The position numbers and the translations under genes are program-made. This document shows positions 48,080 through 57,253 of a stretch of 64,000 nt of DNA, piece by piece. Positions within the stretch are counted from its first letter, which is position 1, and each line of letters begins with the position of its first letter. Source of the DNA: Methanospirillum stamsii (lineage in GTDB: Archaea; Halobacteriota; Methanomicrobia; Methanomicrobiales; Methanospirillaceae); assembly GCF_003173335.1 (NCBI RefSeq), contig NZ_QGMZ01000015.1, positions 49,562 through 113,561 on the forward strand. Reading direction: 5' to 3'. Under the pieces are notes generated by a model. That model worked only from the letters and a program-made list of their open reading frames with translations. It searched no databases and was not told the origin of the DNA.

Positions 48080-49003
48080 ATGATCGGTAGATTATCTATT
48101 GGAGTCATTGCTCTTGTGCTGGGAGCAATACTTCTATGTGGGGTAGTATCAGCAGAAAAGGTTGATACTCTTGGAGAACACAGTGCAGACCGCCTTCTTA
48201 TCGCGACAACCACCAGTCTTGATGCAACCGGGCTTCTTGATCTTCTCGAAGAGAAATTCAAGGAAGATACTGGTGTAACCGCAGAACATGTTGCAAAAGG
48301 GACAGGAATATCTCTTCAAATAGCACGGGACTGCAATGCTGACATCGTCATGGTCCATGACCGGGTCGCAGAAGATGCCTTTATTGATGAGGGATTCGGA
48401 GCAGACCGCCGTGTCTTCGGGTACAACTACTTCCTTCTTGTTGGACCGGAAAATGACCCGGCAAAGGTTACCGGACTGAATGGAACAGCTGCCTTTATGG
48501 CCATAGAGAAGGCAACTGCAGAGGATCCTAGCGTTGTTTTCGTATCCCGTGGAGATAACTCCGGAACCCATTCACGTGAGAAACTTCTCTGGAAATGGGG
48601 CGGATATGACTATGCAGATATCAACTCATCAGAATGGTACCGTGAAGCAGGTTTAGGAATGGGCGAAACCCTGACCATGACAGAAGAGCTTCAGGGATAC
48701 ACCCTTTCAGATTCTGCATCATGGGGAACCTACGAGAGCAACCTCTCACTAGTACCGCTGGTTGAGAATGACGAGAAATTCCTGAATGTCTACGCAGTCA
48801 TGCGTGTATCTGACGAGAAATGCCCGGATGTAAACACTGATGCTGCAAAGAAGTGGATAAACTTCATGATCAGTGATGAAGTCCAGGATATTCTCTCTAC
48901 GTACGGTGTGGAAAAGAACGGCGTTCCATACTTCAGCCCAGGACGCGGAAGTGCAGAGGTCATGGGTGTAACTGACGAAGAGACAAAGGACCCTGTGGTA
49001 TAA
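48080..49003 (+). CDS. tupA: Tungstate ABC transporter, substrate-binding protein
   Basis: A 307-residue exported protein: signal peptide residues 1-25, then TTTSLDATGLLDLLEEKF (the TupA TTTS motif), VFVSRGDNSGTHSREKLLW and the DSASWGTYE region that bind the oxyanion. TupA binds tungstate with very high affinity; methanogens need it for formylmethanofuran dehydrogenase and formate dehydrogenase. First of tupABC; 37 bases before tupB. Confidence 0.9.
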   Translation: MIGRLSIGVIALVLGAILLCGVVSAEKVDTLGEHSADRLLIATTTSLDATGLLDLLEEKFKEDTGVTAEHVAKGTGISLQIARDCNADIVMVHDRVAEDAFIDEGFGADRRVFGYNYFLLVGPENDPAKVTGLNGTAAFMAIEKATAEDPSVVFVSRGDNSGTHSREKLLWKWGGYDYADINSSEWYREAGLGMGETLTMTEELQGYTLSDSASWGTYESNLSLVPLVENDEKFLNVYAVMRVSDEKCPDVNTDAAKKWINFMISDEVQDILSTYGVEKNGVPYFSPGRGSAEVMGVTDEETKDPVV

Positions 49004-49040
49004 CCCACACATTCTTTTCTTTTCTCAATAATATTCTAAT

Positions 49041-49727
49041 ATGAATGATCTGCTCACCGGAGTCGAGACCGCATTTAATTTGATTCTTGCAGCAGATCCT
49101 GAAGTTCTCACAATAACGCTTACAACGCTCCGGATTACATTCACATCAGTCCTCATCGGCACCCTTATTTCAATTCCCCTTGGGGCTGCTATTACCTTCA
49201 GGGAATTTTGGGGTAAAAAAACTCTGATTAGTATTATTCAAACCCTGTATGCATTACCGACGGTCATTGTGGGTCTGCTCTGTTACATGATTCTTTCTCG
49301 TTCGGGCCCTCTTGGAGATTTAAAATGGCTTTTTACCCCTAATGGGATGATCTTCGGCCAGACGATTCTTATCATACCAATAATGGCAGGTCTTACCATT
49401 GCAGCCCTTCAGGCGATTGATCCGATTATTACCGACACCATCAGATCTCTTGGTGCCACCCGGTTTCAGTTTTTAAAAAGTCATCTTCGTGAGGCACGGT
49501 TCGCCATAATGGCAGCAATTATCGTAGGGTTTTCACGAGCCATCTCGGAGGTCGGAACTGCCATCATGATAGGCGGTAATATTAAGGGTCACACCCGGGT
49601 GTTGACGACCGCAATCTCACTTCAGACATCAATGGGAAATTTCAATCTTTCCCTGGCCCTTGGCATCATTCTCCTCGCCATTGCACTCATAATCAATCTG
49701 ATAATGGGATTTGTTCAGAACAGGTAG
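49041..49727 (+). CDS. tupB: Tungstate ABC transporter permease
   Basis: A 228-residue permease with five to six membrane helices and the BPD_transp_1 EAA-like loop (ITDTIRSLGATRFQFLKSHL, REARFAIMAAIIVG). Family motif ISEVGTAIMIGGNIKGHTR identifies the tungstate subtype. It forms the channel through the membrane. Eight bases before tupC. Confidence 0.9.
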   Translation: MNDLLTGVETAFNLILAADPEVLTITLTTLRITFTSVLIGTLISIPLGAAITFREFWGKKTLISIIQTLYALPTVIVGLLCYMILSRSGPLGDLKWLFTPNGMIFGQTILIIPIMAGLTIAALQAIDPIITDTIRSLGATRFQFLKSHLREARFAIMAAIIVGFSRAISEVGTAIMIGGNIKGHTRVLTTAISLQTSMGNFNLSLALGIILLAIALIINLIMGFVQNR

Positions 49728-49735
49728 ATGTAGAT

Positions 49736-50827
49736 ATGATTGAAATTCAGGATATCGTAAAGGATTTTGATGGCAATATGGTGCTTACCGGCGTTACCGA
49801 GACCATCCAAAGGGGAGAGATATTTGCCATTATCGGCCCTTCCGGACAGGGTAAGACAACTCTGCTTCGTATCCTGGGACTTCTTCTGAAACAGACATCT
49901 GGCCGGATTCTCTTTGAGGGTAAACCCATTTCGCAGATTTCTGATTCAGACCCCATCAGAAGAAGGTTCGGGATGGTCTTTCAAAGTCCGGTTGCATTTA
50001 AGGACTCGGTATATCATAATATTGCACTTGGCCTTCGATATCGGGGGTTTTCAAAAGAAGTGATTCGGGAAAAAGTCCTACAAAAACTTGATGAGATTGG
50101 TCTTACCGGATATGAAAACCGGAAGGCCACCACACTTTCCGGCGGTGAAAAGCAACGGGTATCTCTGGCACGGGTGATGGTCACCGGACCAGATGTCCTC
50201 ATCCTTGACGAGCCGACTGCCAACCTGGACCCGGTCTCGACTGAAGTCATCGAAGATCTCATCAGGCATTACAATAAAAAACTTGGAACTACGGTTATTT
50301 TATCCACACACGATCTGATGCAGGGACAACGGCTGGCTGACCGGGTCGCGGTCATGATGAACGGGCGGTTTATCCAGTCCGGACCAATTTTTGATGTATT
50401 TACCCGGCCCTGTTCAGAGGATGTGGCTAAATTCATCGGGATTAGTAATGTTCTTTCCGGAAAAATCATCAGAAAAGAAGAGGGTATGTCGGTCATTCTG
50501 GTTGATGGGATAGAGATTCATGCTATTGCAGAAGAGGCTGTCGGGACACGGGTAAAGATTGCAATTAGACCGGAGGAGATTACTCTTCATACCGGCCCTG
50601 ACCGGTGGAGTAGTGCCAGAAATATCCTCTTTGGAGTTGTTGAAGCGGTCAGACCATTTGGTATTATCAGTCTTATCAGTGTAAAAACCGGAGATTTAAT
50701 CCTGTCAGTCCAGGTGACATGGCAGTCAATAAAAGAACTTGACCTTAAACCAGGAGTCCAGGTTACCCTGTCATTTAAAGCCCCTTCAGTTCATATCATG
50801 CCGGACGAGAATTCTCATGCCTGTTAG
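49736..50827 (+). CDS. tupC: Tungstate ABC transporter ATP-binding protein with C-terminal regulatory domain
   Basis: A 363-residue ATPase: Walker A GPSGQGKTT (about residue 33), signature TLSGGEKQRVSLARVM (about 135), Walker B VLILDEPTANLD (about 157) and switch His STHDLMQGQ. The last ~120 residues are a TOBE-like oxyanion-sensing domain (IAIRPEEITLHTGP). It powers import and may be inhibited by the bound anion. Overlaps the downstream gene by 11 bases. Confidence 0.9.
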   Translation: MIEIQDIVKDFDGNMVLTGVTETIQRGEIFAIIGPSGQGKTTLLRILGLLLKQTSGRILFEGKPISQISDSDPIRRRFGMVFQSPVAFKDSVYHNIALGLRYRGFSKEVIREKVLQKLDEIGLTGYENRKATTLSGGEKQRVSLARVMVTGPDVLILDEPTANLDPVSTEVIEDLIRHYNKKLGTTVILSTHDLMQGQRLADRVAVMMNGRFIQSGPIFDVFTRPCSEDVAKFIGISNVLSGKIIRKEEGMSVILVDGIEIHAIAEEAVGTRVKIAIRPEEITLHTGPDRWSSARNILFGVVEAVRPFGIISLISVKTGDLILSVQVTWQSIKELDLKPGVQVTLSFKAPSVHIMPDENSHAC

Positions 50828-51932
50828 TGATATACCTTTCCGGACACATATCCTCTCCGAACTTGCAGGGTGTGCAGGGAATTTCGGAACTGTTCTCCCT
50901 CTTCTTTTTGCCGTATCTGTAGCAAGCGGGATGCACCTCTCACTGATGCTTCTCTCTGCCGGGATTTGGTATATCATCAGCGGACTCTATTACCGGATTC
51001 CAGTCCCGATAGAGCCATTAAAAGCGGTTGGTGCAATTGCCATCGCCGAACACATCACTCCCCAGATGATAGCTGCATCCGGAATTCTTACCGGAGCCAT
51101 CTGTCTGGTTATAGGTATGTGCGGATTCATGAACCGGATTCAGAAAATTATCCCTGGACCGGTTATCCGGGGTGTGCAGCTCGGACTTGCCCTAATCCTG
51201 GTAAAAAGTGCAATCCCCGGATTTATTATACCAGACATCCCATTTGCAATTGTATCGGGAATAATCGTGGTACTTTTCTTTCTGGCCGCCAGGCATTACA
51301 GAACGACAGATTTTTCAGCACTTATCATTATTACAGCCGGATTTGTTCTGGCCGTATTTACCACCGGTTTTCATGGAACTCCATCATTTCCGGTGCCGGA
51401 ACTGGTTATCCCAGAGATACATGATTTTTACACTGCACTTATAGTGCTTATACCCCCCCAAATCCCTCTTACCCTGACCAATGCAATCCTTGCAACATCA
51501 CTTCTTATCACAGACCTTTTTAAAAAGGATGTCAATCCGGACAGACTTTGTAAAACTGTCGGCATTATGAGTGTGAGCTCTTCGCTGTTTGGCGGATTTC
51601 CGATGTGTCATGGAGCAGGGGGACTTGCAGCACATTACCGTTTTGGAGCCAGGACCGGACTGTCACTGGTATTTGGCGGGCTATTACTCATCGTCATAGC
51701 AGGTATCTGTACCTTTCCGGATATTGTATCAGCACTCCCAAAAGGTATGTTCGGTATCCTGCTTGTTGTGGTTGCGATTGAACTGGCACGACATGGTCTG
51801 AAGACAACTGACCGGATTGTATCCGGAATAATCGCCGTCCTTTCCATTCCTTTTGGTCTTGCCATTGCCTTTGTTGCCGGATTTGTCTTTGCCTGGGGAT
51901 TACAGTACCACAAAAAAGGGTTGAAAAATTGA
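50817..51932 (+). CDS. MOT1-type molybdate/sulfate permease
   Basis: Start chosen at MPVSDIPFRTHILSELAG (ATG 50817), which overlaps tupC by 11 bases; the longer frame from 50739 reads through tupC. About 371 residues with ten or so TM helices and the signatures PVPIEPLKAVGAIAIAE and GGFPMCHGAGGLAAHYRFGA, typical of the MOT1 molybdate transporter family. Placed in the tungstate operon, it likely imports molybdate. Confidence 0.85.
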   Translation: MPVSDIPFRTHILSELAGCAGNFGTVLPLLFAVSVASGMHLSLMLLSAGIWYIISGLYYRIPVPIEPLKAVGAIAIAEHITPQMIAASGILTGAICLVIGMCGFMNRIQKIIPGPVIRGVQLGLALILVKSAIPGFIIPDIPFAIVSGIIVVLFFLAARHYRTTDFSALIIITAGFVLAVFTTGFHGTPSFPVPELVIPEIHDFYTALIVLIPPQIPLTLTNAILATSLLITDLFKKDVNPDRLCKTVGIMSVSSSLFGGFPMCHGAGGLAAHYRFGARTGLSLVFGGLLLIVIAGICTFPDIVSALPKGMFGILLVVVAIELARHGLKTTDRIVSGIIAVLSIPFGLAIAFVAGFVFAWGLQYHKKGLKN

Positions 51933-51941
51933 TGATTATCA

Positions 51942-52229
51942 CTATATCCGGCATTTATGGTCAAACCACCATTTCATCCCGACAATAGAGACAATAAATA
52001 ATCCGGTAACGCCATTGGCACAAGTTACCGGAATATCATGATTAATAAGTCCATAGATCATCCAGAGAAATACCCCGACGAGAAGTAAAAATAACAGCCC
52101 CCATGAGAGGTCATGAGCAGATCGGCATTTCCATGTCTTTAAAACCTGGGGAAGGAATGCAAGAGTGGTGCAAAATCCGGCAATATATCCGATGTAAAGA
52201 AGCATATCCATATTATTAATCGCACCCAT
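51942..52229 (-). CDS. SemiSWEET (PQ-loop) transporter
   Basis: A 95-residue three-TM protein: YIGYIAGFCTTLAFLPQVLK (PQ motif) and KTWKCRSAHDLSWGLLFLLL match SemiSWEET/MtN3 half-transporters; second helix with VFLWMIYGLINHDIPV. These dimerise to move sugars. Start could be Met1, Met7 or Met9. Encoded convergent to the permease, next to the MoSto-like gene; its link to metal uptake is unclear. Confidence 0.85.
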   Translation of the reverse strand: MGAINNMDMLLYIGYIAGFCTTLAFLPQVLKTWKCRSAHDLSWGLLFLLLVGVFLWMIYGLINHDIPVTCANGVTGLFIVSIVGMKWWFDHKCRI

Positions 52230-52275
52230 CTACAAAAAAGATAGGAGATTCTTTTTATTGTAATCAAAAAAATGA

Positions 52276-53091
52276 TTATTCTGCCCGGATAATCGTACCA
52301 ATCTTTTCTCCGTTGATTGCACGGGTTATCATACCGGGTTTGTGACCATTCACAATCTGAATCTGTTTCACATTCCGGCATTCAAGCATCAACTCGATGA
52401 GTTTGCGTTCAATTACCAGATCCTCCATGTTCATTGCAATAAGTTCACTTGCGGAGATATCCGGAATCAGTTTTGCGTCAGGATATTTGAATGGGTGCTT
52501 GTCATAGAGTCCGTCTACATTTTTCGCAAGAATACAGCTTCGAGCACCGAGCACCTCAGCAGCTAAAAAGGCTCCAGTATCTGTCCGGTGCGGCGGGATA
52601 CCTCCATTGGTCCGCTCTGACGGATGCTCATACAAACTATAGGGAGGAGTCCCATGGGTAACCGGAAGAGCGCCCATTCCAAGGAGGGTCGGAATTTCAA
52701 GGAGATCGCTGGTATGAATCCGTTTTGCTTTAAAGGGAGCGAGCAGGGTTGCCATCATGATAGCATTTTGTTCAGATATTTTGCTGGTCAACTCTGCAAG
52801 TACACCGGTTGGCATCCCAAGATCAAGCCCGATATCCATGATATGCCTGACCCTGACACCACCTCCGGTGATGAGTAATAACTTATGATTATTTGAGAGG
52901 GCACCAAGTTCTTCCACCAAAGGAAGGACAACATCACGACCATAATCTATGATTCCATGCCCGCCAATTTTTACTACATTCAGTTCAGGAACAATGCGCA
53001 TCAGGGGACGGCTTGTATATCGGTCAAATAAGCCTTTTCTTACCAGGGTTTCTCCCTGAAGTTTGTTTGCTATTTCGTGTCTTTCGAGCAT
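52276..53091 (-). CDS. Molybdenum/tungsten storage protein-like (MoSto, amino-acid-kinase fold)
   Basis: A 271-residue protein of the UMP kinase/amino acid kinase fold. Features that match MosA/MosB rather than UMP kinase include LLLITGGGVRVRHIMDIGLD, MPTGVLAELTSKISEQNAI, TPPYSLYEH with GGIPPHRTDTGAFLAAEVLG, and C-terminal QIVNGHKPGMITRAINGEKI. MoSto stores polyoxomolybdate/tungstate clusters using ATP. Location beside tupABC-MOT1, on the opposite strand, supports metal storage or homeostasis. Confidence 0.75.
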   Translation of the reverse strand: MLERHEIANKLQGETLVRKGLFDRYTSRPLMRIVPELNVVKIGGHGIIDYGRDVVLPLVEELGALSNNHKLLLITGGGVRVRHIMDIGLDLGMPTGVLAELTSKISEQNAIMMATLLAPFKAKRIHTSDLLEIPTLLGMGALPVTHGTPPYSLYEHPSERTNGGIPPHRTDTGAFLAAEVLGARSCILAKNVDGLYDKHPFKYPDAKLIPDISASELIAMNMEDLVIERKLIELMLECRNVKQIQIVNGHKPGMITRAINGEKIGTIIRAE

Positions 53092-53199
53092 GGGTCACCA
53101 GAATAACATATATATACGTGAAGAGTGTATAGATATGTTGTTGAAAACCAATTGGTATATCAGATGGATCTTATACCAACTGGTTGCGAGGTGGTAAGA

Positions 53200-53403
53200 A
53201 TGAAAATCTTTGTTCGTGAAAGACAAAAAGTAGGGGCTGGCGTAAAACAACCCAAATATCGAATCGTCGCAGTGACCGGAGGCCAAATCCAAATCGTAGC
53301 AACTCATTTCAGAAAGACCGAACTTGAGATGATTGCAGCGGAAGTCGGGGCAGAAATCGTCTGGCTTTCACCGGTACCTGACGACCAGAAGAAAAAACAC
53401 TAA
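53200..53403 (+). CDS. Conserved small methanogen protein
   Basis: A 67-residue protein starting at MKIFVRERQKVGAGVKQPKY, with GAGGTGG ribosome site; the longer frame from 53125 lacks a site and crosses the divergent promoter. The rest is beta-rich (IVAVTGGQIQIVATHFRKTE). I associate it with a conserved Methanomicrobiales protein of unknown role. TATATATAC stretches at 53107-53117 are likely the divergent promoters. Confidence 0.6.
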   Translation: MKIFVRERQKVGAGVKQPKYRIVAVTGGQIQIVATHFRKTELEMIAAEVGAEIVWLSPVPDDQKKKH

Positions 53404-53450
53404 TTCTTTTTCATGTATCCTTATCTGTTCTGAAAACTAACGCTGTTTCT

Positions 53451-53804
53451 ATGGTATCGCTTTCAATAGAAGGCCTTTTTGAATCTGCAGTAAAAATTTT
53501 TCTATTCGAAGATAATGCAGTAAATATCACATTTTCTAAAGACGGAGTACATATCAGGTTTCCAACAACCAGAAGGCTTGCTGAATATCTCGAAGTTCCC
53601 CATTATTATATCCTCCCGTACTTTGCCATGATGGAAGAACAGGAACTAGTGACAAGGGCAGAGCGTATTGGTATCCTAACGACCAACAAAGGAACATGTA
53701 AAATTGTTGAGGTCATGCAGACCCTTCATCCGGAAGAAAGTTCAGGAATTCTTGGAAAGACTATTTTTGATGAGATAATAAGAATAACAAAACAGCAGGA
53801 ATAG
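53451..53804 (+). CDS. 117-residue archaeal protein with winged-helix-like core
   Basis: Sequence VHIRFPTTRRLAEYLEVPHY, YILPYFAMMEEQELVTRAER and IGILTTNKGTCKIVEVMQTL gives a compact winged-helix-like region followed by a helical tail. A conserved methanogen family; no cofactor or metal site visible. It follows the 67-residue gene by 47 bases and precedes the TiaS-like gene. Confidence 0.55.
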   Translation: MVSLSIEGLFESAVKIFLFEDNAVNITFSKDGVHIRFPTTRRLAEYLEVPHYYILPYFAMMEEQELVTRAERIGILTTNKGTCKIVEVMQTLHPEESSGILGKTIFDEIIRITKQQE

Positions 53805-53856
53805 GACGAGGAAAAATTTTTTTTACATTCCATAACTTTTCCAAGCAGGAAATACC

Positions 53857-54555
53857 ATGACATTATACATTTCCATCGATGACACCGACATGCCGGACAG
53901 CCCGGGGACCGGACGGCTTGCCAGACAGATTGTTGAGCAATTAGGAAAAAAATATAAAATTACCGCAATAACCCGACATCAACTCTTTGTTCATCCGGAT
54001 ATACCATACACATCTCATAACAGTGCAGCGGCAATTTCGATACATGATGTTCCGGAAGATACTCTGGAGAATTTGTTTGAAGAAGTTACTTTTATTGTAA
54101 AAAGCGAGGCCGCCAAAGGGAGTGATCCCGGCGTTTGTATGGCTCATGTCAGTCAGATAAATCCTGCAGTTGTCCTGTTTGGAAAAGATGCAAAGTCCAT
54201 GATTTTAACACAGGAGCAGGCATTATCCATCGCAGAATATTCCAATATTCGTCTGGTCGGACTTGATGGTACAAAAGGGGGCATTATCGGAGCTCTTGCT
54301 GCAGTCGGACTTGCTGCAAGTGGATCCGATGGCAGGTATATCCATATCGGCACTATCAGAAACCTGCATGGTGAGGCAGAAATTTCTGATATCAAGGCAG
54401 CAGGCATACCCGATATTATCTCAGTTGATGGAAAACCTGTTCAAAGTGGTAAAATTCTATTCAGAAAATTTCCTCAGCCGGTAAGAATCCAGGGAAGTCC
54501 TGTTCTTCTTGTCAGGGAGAATGAGGGATCCTGGATTGTAGAACGAAGAGATTAA
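53857..54555 (+). CDS. TiaS-related (DUF1743-like) protein
   Basis: A 232-residue protein whose start (MTLYISIDDTDMPDSPGTGR) has the IDDTD motif of tRNA(Ile2) agmatinylcytidine synthetase TiaS, followed by SAAAISIHDVPEDTLENL and a Gly-rich loop DGTKGGIIGALAAVGLAASG that may bind nucleotide. It lacks the full-length TiaS C-terminal OB and zinc-ribbon parts, so a standalone methanogen homologue of related chemistry is the safest call. Confidence 0.6.
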   Translation: MTLYISIDDTDMPDSPGTGRLARQIVEQLGKKYKITAITRHQLFVHPDIPYTSHNSAAAISIHDVPEDTLENLFEEVTFIVKSEAAKGSDPGVCMAHVSQINPAVVLFGKDAKSMILTQEQALSIAEYSNIRLVGLDGTKGGIIGALAAVGLAASGSDGRYIHIGTIRNLHGEAEISDIKAAGIPDIISVDGKPVQSGKILFRKFPQPVRIQGSPVLLVRENEGSWIVERRD

Positions 54556-54763
54556 CCCTTTTTTCAATTCTTACATCCTTAAATAGAACCAGCACAATCT
54601 CTCCTATGTATGGTCTGGTCTGCTGGTGATCATGAAGACTGACTGCTTCGGTAATGTAGAAGATCATCATAATCCAGGCCGGCGAATTCAAAGATCAGAT
54701 GTAAATATTCCTGTGAAATACAGGATTATTTCCAAGTCTTTTGGAGACATAGGTGAGAAGAGT

Positions 54764-56263
54764 ATGAAAGACCTGTATGAGAAGATGATTCGGGAAGCAA
54801 TGGCTGCCCAGAAAGCTGATGTTGAAACGATTAAGAAGAAACGCGGAACTGCATTCAAACTTACCGATGCAAAAGTATACCTTGATGCAGTTTCGGAAAT
54901 GAAAGCAATTGGAAAACAAAGTCAGTCAGTCATCGACTTACATAAGGAATCAGTAAAAGCGCATTATACTATTCTGTCAAAACTTGCAAAAACTGTCCGG
55001 CCTGAAGATGATCCCTTTGTCGAGCATTACCAGACCCCGGTAATTCTGGAAATTTTGTATGAAAAAGATCCTTCGTTTAAAAAGAGTGTCACCGAATTTA
55101 TCGCCCAGATAAAAAAGAGTGAGAGCATTATCGGTCTTGAATCTACCCGGAGGTATGGGGGATTTTACGGACCTACCTGTGTTGTGGACTTTGCATTAGT
55201 TCCCGGAAGTACCAGTAATGTCGTGAACCAGATTTTACGTAAGACTAACATTCCGGATGATCATAAAAAGGCTATCCTTGCTGCAAAATCATGGGGTATG
55301 AACACCAGTTATGGTGTCGGTGATGTATTTGCCCATGCCATCGAAGGTGGAGAAACTCTTACAACCGCGGTAAAAAAAGAGATAGAGATGCTCAGTGCCA
55401 TTTATGACCACCCGGTCAAGGCACAGGCAGACCTCATGGACAGTGTAGGCCAGTCCTCATTTGATGTCCGTAAATATATGGATGAATATAAAACAGCCAT
55501 GCTTCCGGTGGTTGAAGCAGCAATCAAGGACAAGGTCCATTATGCAAACATTGTGACCATTCCTGCTTATTGTGTCGGAGATGTTGCCCATCATATCGCC
55601 CAGTCTACCTATAATATGTGCAAGGATGACATGGTCATGGGAATTATCGAGGCAGTCACCGATGTAATCGAAAAGAGTCTGCTTGCATCTGTCACCAAAT
55701 TCAAGACTCCCGAACAACTTCTGTCTCTTGCAACCGGAGCAAGTGCTGCAGCAACCGAGTATATTCTTGAACTTGACGGGTTTAATGCCCTGATGATAAT
55801 TGATCTCCTGACAAAGAGGTACCATAATTATGTCCAGCTCTATCCAAAACGTGGAGCAGCAGCTGAACTTCATAATTGTGACTTTATGGATATGATCTTC
55901 CGTGGATGGAATATCATGGACCGGGCTCGAAAACTCCGGAATGGAAGCGGAAAAGAGATGAAAGTCACCGTCTCCGGGCTTCCAGTGGATCTTTCACCGG
56001 TACTCACCCATGAGATTATTAATAATCCCCAGTGGTATGCATATCCTGCCTGTGCCATCACTGTCCGGATGTCTGCTCTTATGAGATTATCCGATTATCC
56101 CTGTCTGCTGACCAGTGAACCAATCACCGCAACGCTCATGACAAACATCATAGCTCTGAAAAAAGATGTTGCGGCAGCTCCGGCCAGGATATGTAAAGGC
56201 TGTGCATCGGCCTCCTGTGTAGATTTCAGACATGAATACTGTCAGTACCGTGAAGCGGTATGA
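54764..56263 (+). CDS. DUF2193 protein
   Basis: A 499-residue methanogen protein starting at MKDLYEKMIREAMAAQKADV, with ribosome site AGGTGAG; the frame open from 54626 has a Cys/His-rich lead that is not needed. It contains a Cys motif near the end (ICKGCASASCVDFRHEYCQ), which may bind metal or an Fe-S cluster, and long helical stretches such as VIDLHKESVKAHYTILSKLA. Function not known to me; the family is restricted to methanogens and relatives. Confidence 0.7.
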   Translation: MKDLYEKMIREAMAAQKADVETIKKKRGTAFKLTDAKVYLDAVSEMKAIGKQSQSVIDLHKESVKAHYTILSKLAKTVRPEDDPFVEHYQTPVILEILYEKDPSFKKSVTEFIAQIKKSESIIGLESTRRYGGFYGPTCVVDFALVPGSTSNVVNQILRKTNIPDDHKKAILAAKSWGMNTSYGVGDVFAHAIEGGETLTTAVKKEIEMLSAIYDHPVKAQADLMDSVGQSSFDVRKYMDEYKTAMLPVVEAAIKDKVHYANIVTIPAYCVGDVAHHIAQSTYNMCKDDMVMGIIEAVTDVIEKSLLASVTKFKTPEQLLSLATGASAAATEYILELDGFNALMIIDLLTKRYHNYVQLYPKRGAAAELHNCDFMDMIFRGWNIMDRARKLRNGSGKEMKVTVSGLPVDLSPVLTHEIINNPQWYAYPACAITVRMSALMRLSDYPCLLTSEPITATLMTNIIALKKDVAAAPARICKGCASASCVDFRHEYCQYREAV

Positions 56264-56273
56264 GGTAGCAGGT

Positions 56274-56480
56274 ATGAAATGTTATGTCTGTGCAAAAGCC
56301 GGAAAAGATACAGAAGCGGTAGGAATCTGCATCGTCTGTGGTATGGGTCTTTGTATGGAGCATGCTATCCGCGAAGATACCCAGGTCTGGGAGGGGGGAT
56401 ATCCCTTCCCGGCTACAAAGACGAAAGGAAAAATTCCCCGGATTTTGTGCGAAGAGTGCAGGACAGCACTAAAGAGGTAA
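56274..56480 (+). CDS. DUF2180 zinc-binding protein
   Basis: A 68-residue protein: CYVCAKAG, then VGICIVCGMGLCMEHAIRED and a C-terminal CEECRTALK give four CxxC-type half-sites and a His, a cross-brace-like zinc fold. Start at ATG 56274, 10 bases after the DUF2193 stop, and 4 bases before the aquaporin gene, so the three form one operon. Known only as DUF2180 in methanogens. Confidence 0.75.
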   Translation: MKCYVCAKAGKDTEAVGICIVCGMGLCMEHAIREDTQVWEGGYPFPATKTKGKIPRILCEECRTALKR

Positions 56481-56484
56481 AGAG

Positions 56485-57228
56485 ATGGTAACTCTAGTAA
56501 AACGGGCAGTTGCTGAATGTATCGGGACCTTGTTTCTGGTTTATTTTGGTGCCGGAGCAGCGGTTATTACCCTTATGATTGCCTCCGGGGAGAAGACATC
56601 CACACCATTTAATGTAGGCATCGGAGCTCTTGGGGGTCTTGGAGACTGGATTGCCATCGGGCTTGCATTTGGTATTACCATCGCAGCGGTTATCTACGGA
56701 CTTGGAAGGGTTTCAGGAGCACACATCAATCCGGCGGTCAGTATCGCCCTCTGGGCGACGAAAAGGTTTCCAACCGGAGACATGGTCTATTACGTATTTG
56801 CCCAGATTATCGGTGCATCGCTTGGAAGTCTTCTCTTTGCCGCCTCGGTCGGTATGGATGCAGTAACCATCGGAGGTCTTGGAGCAACAACTCCTTTTCC
56901 GGGAATATCCTACCTGCAGGCAATTGGAGTTGAATTCATCGGAACATTTCTCCTGATGACCGCCATCATGGGAGCAGCAGTTGACCGGAATGCAACACCT
57001 GGATTTGCCGGAATTGTGATTGGTCTGACCGTTGCCGGGATCATAACTACTTTAGGGAATATTTCAGGTGCATCTCTGAATCCGGCAAGAACCTTTGGTC
57101 CGTACCTGGGAGATCTGCTTCTTGGCGGTTCAAATCTCTGGGGATTTTTCCCGATTTATGTAATTGGTCCGGTCCTTGGTGCAGTTTGTGCGGCTCTTTT
57201 TTATGACTGGGTGTCTAAAGAAGAATAA
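56485..57228 (+). CDS. Aquaporin (MIP family)
   Basis: A 247-residue MIP channel: six membrane helices with both NPA boxes intact (SGAHINPAVSIALW, SGASLNPARTFGPYL). The AEF-like AECIGTLFLVYFGAGAAV starts it. It passes water and perhaps small neutral solutes. Third gene of the DUF2193-DUF2180-aquaporin operon; a T8 run after the stop (57229-57237) is a likely terminator. Confidence 0.93.
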   Translation: MVTLVKRAVAECIGTLFLVYFGAGAAVITLMIASGEKTSTPFNVGIGALGGLGDWIAIGLAFGITIAAVIYGLGRVSGAHINPAVSIALWATKRFPTGDMVYYVFAQIIGASLGSLLFAASVGMDAVTIGGLGATTPFPGISYLQAIGVEFIGTFLLMTAIMGAAVDRNATPGFAGIVIGLTVAGIITTLGNISGASLNPARTFGPYLGDLLLGGSNLWGFFPIYVIGPVLGAVCAALFYDWVSKEE

Positions 57229-57253
57229 TTTTTTTTTCGGATGAACAAAAAAA

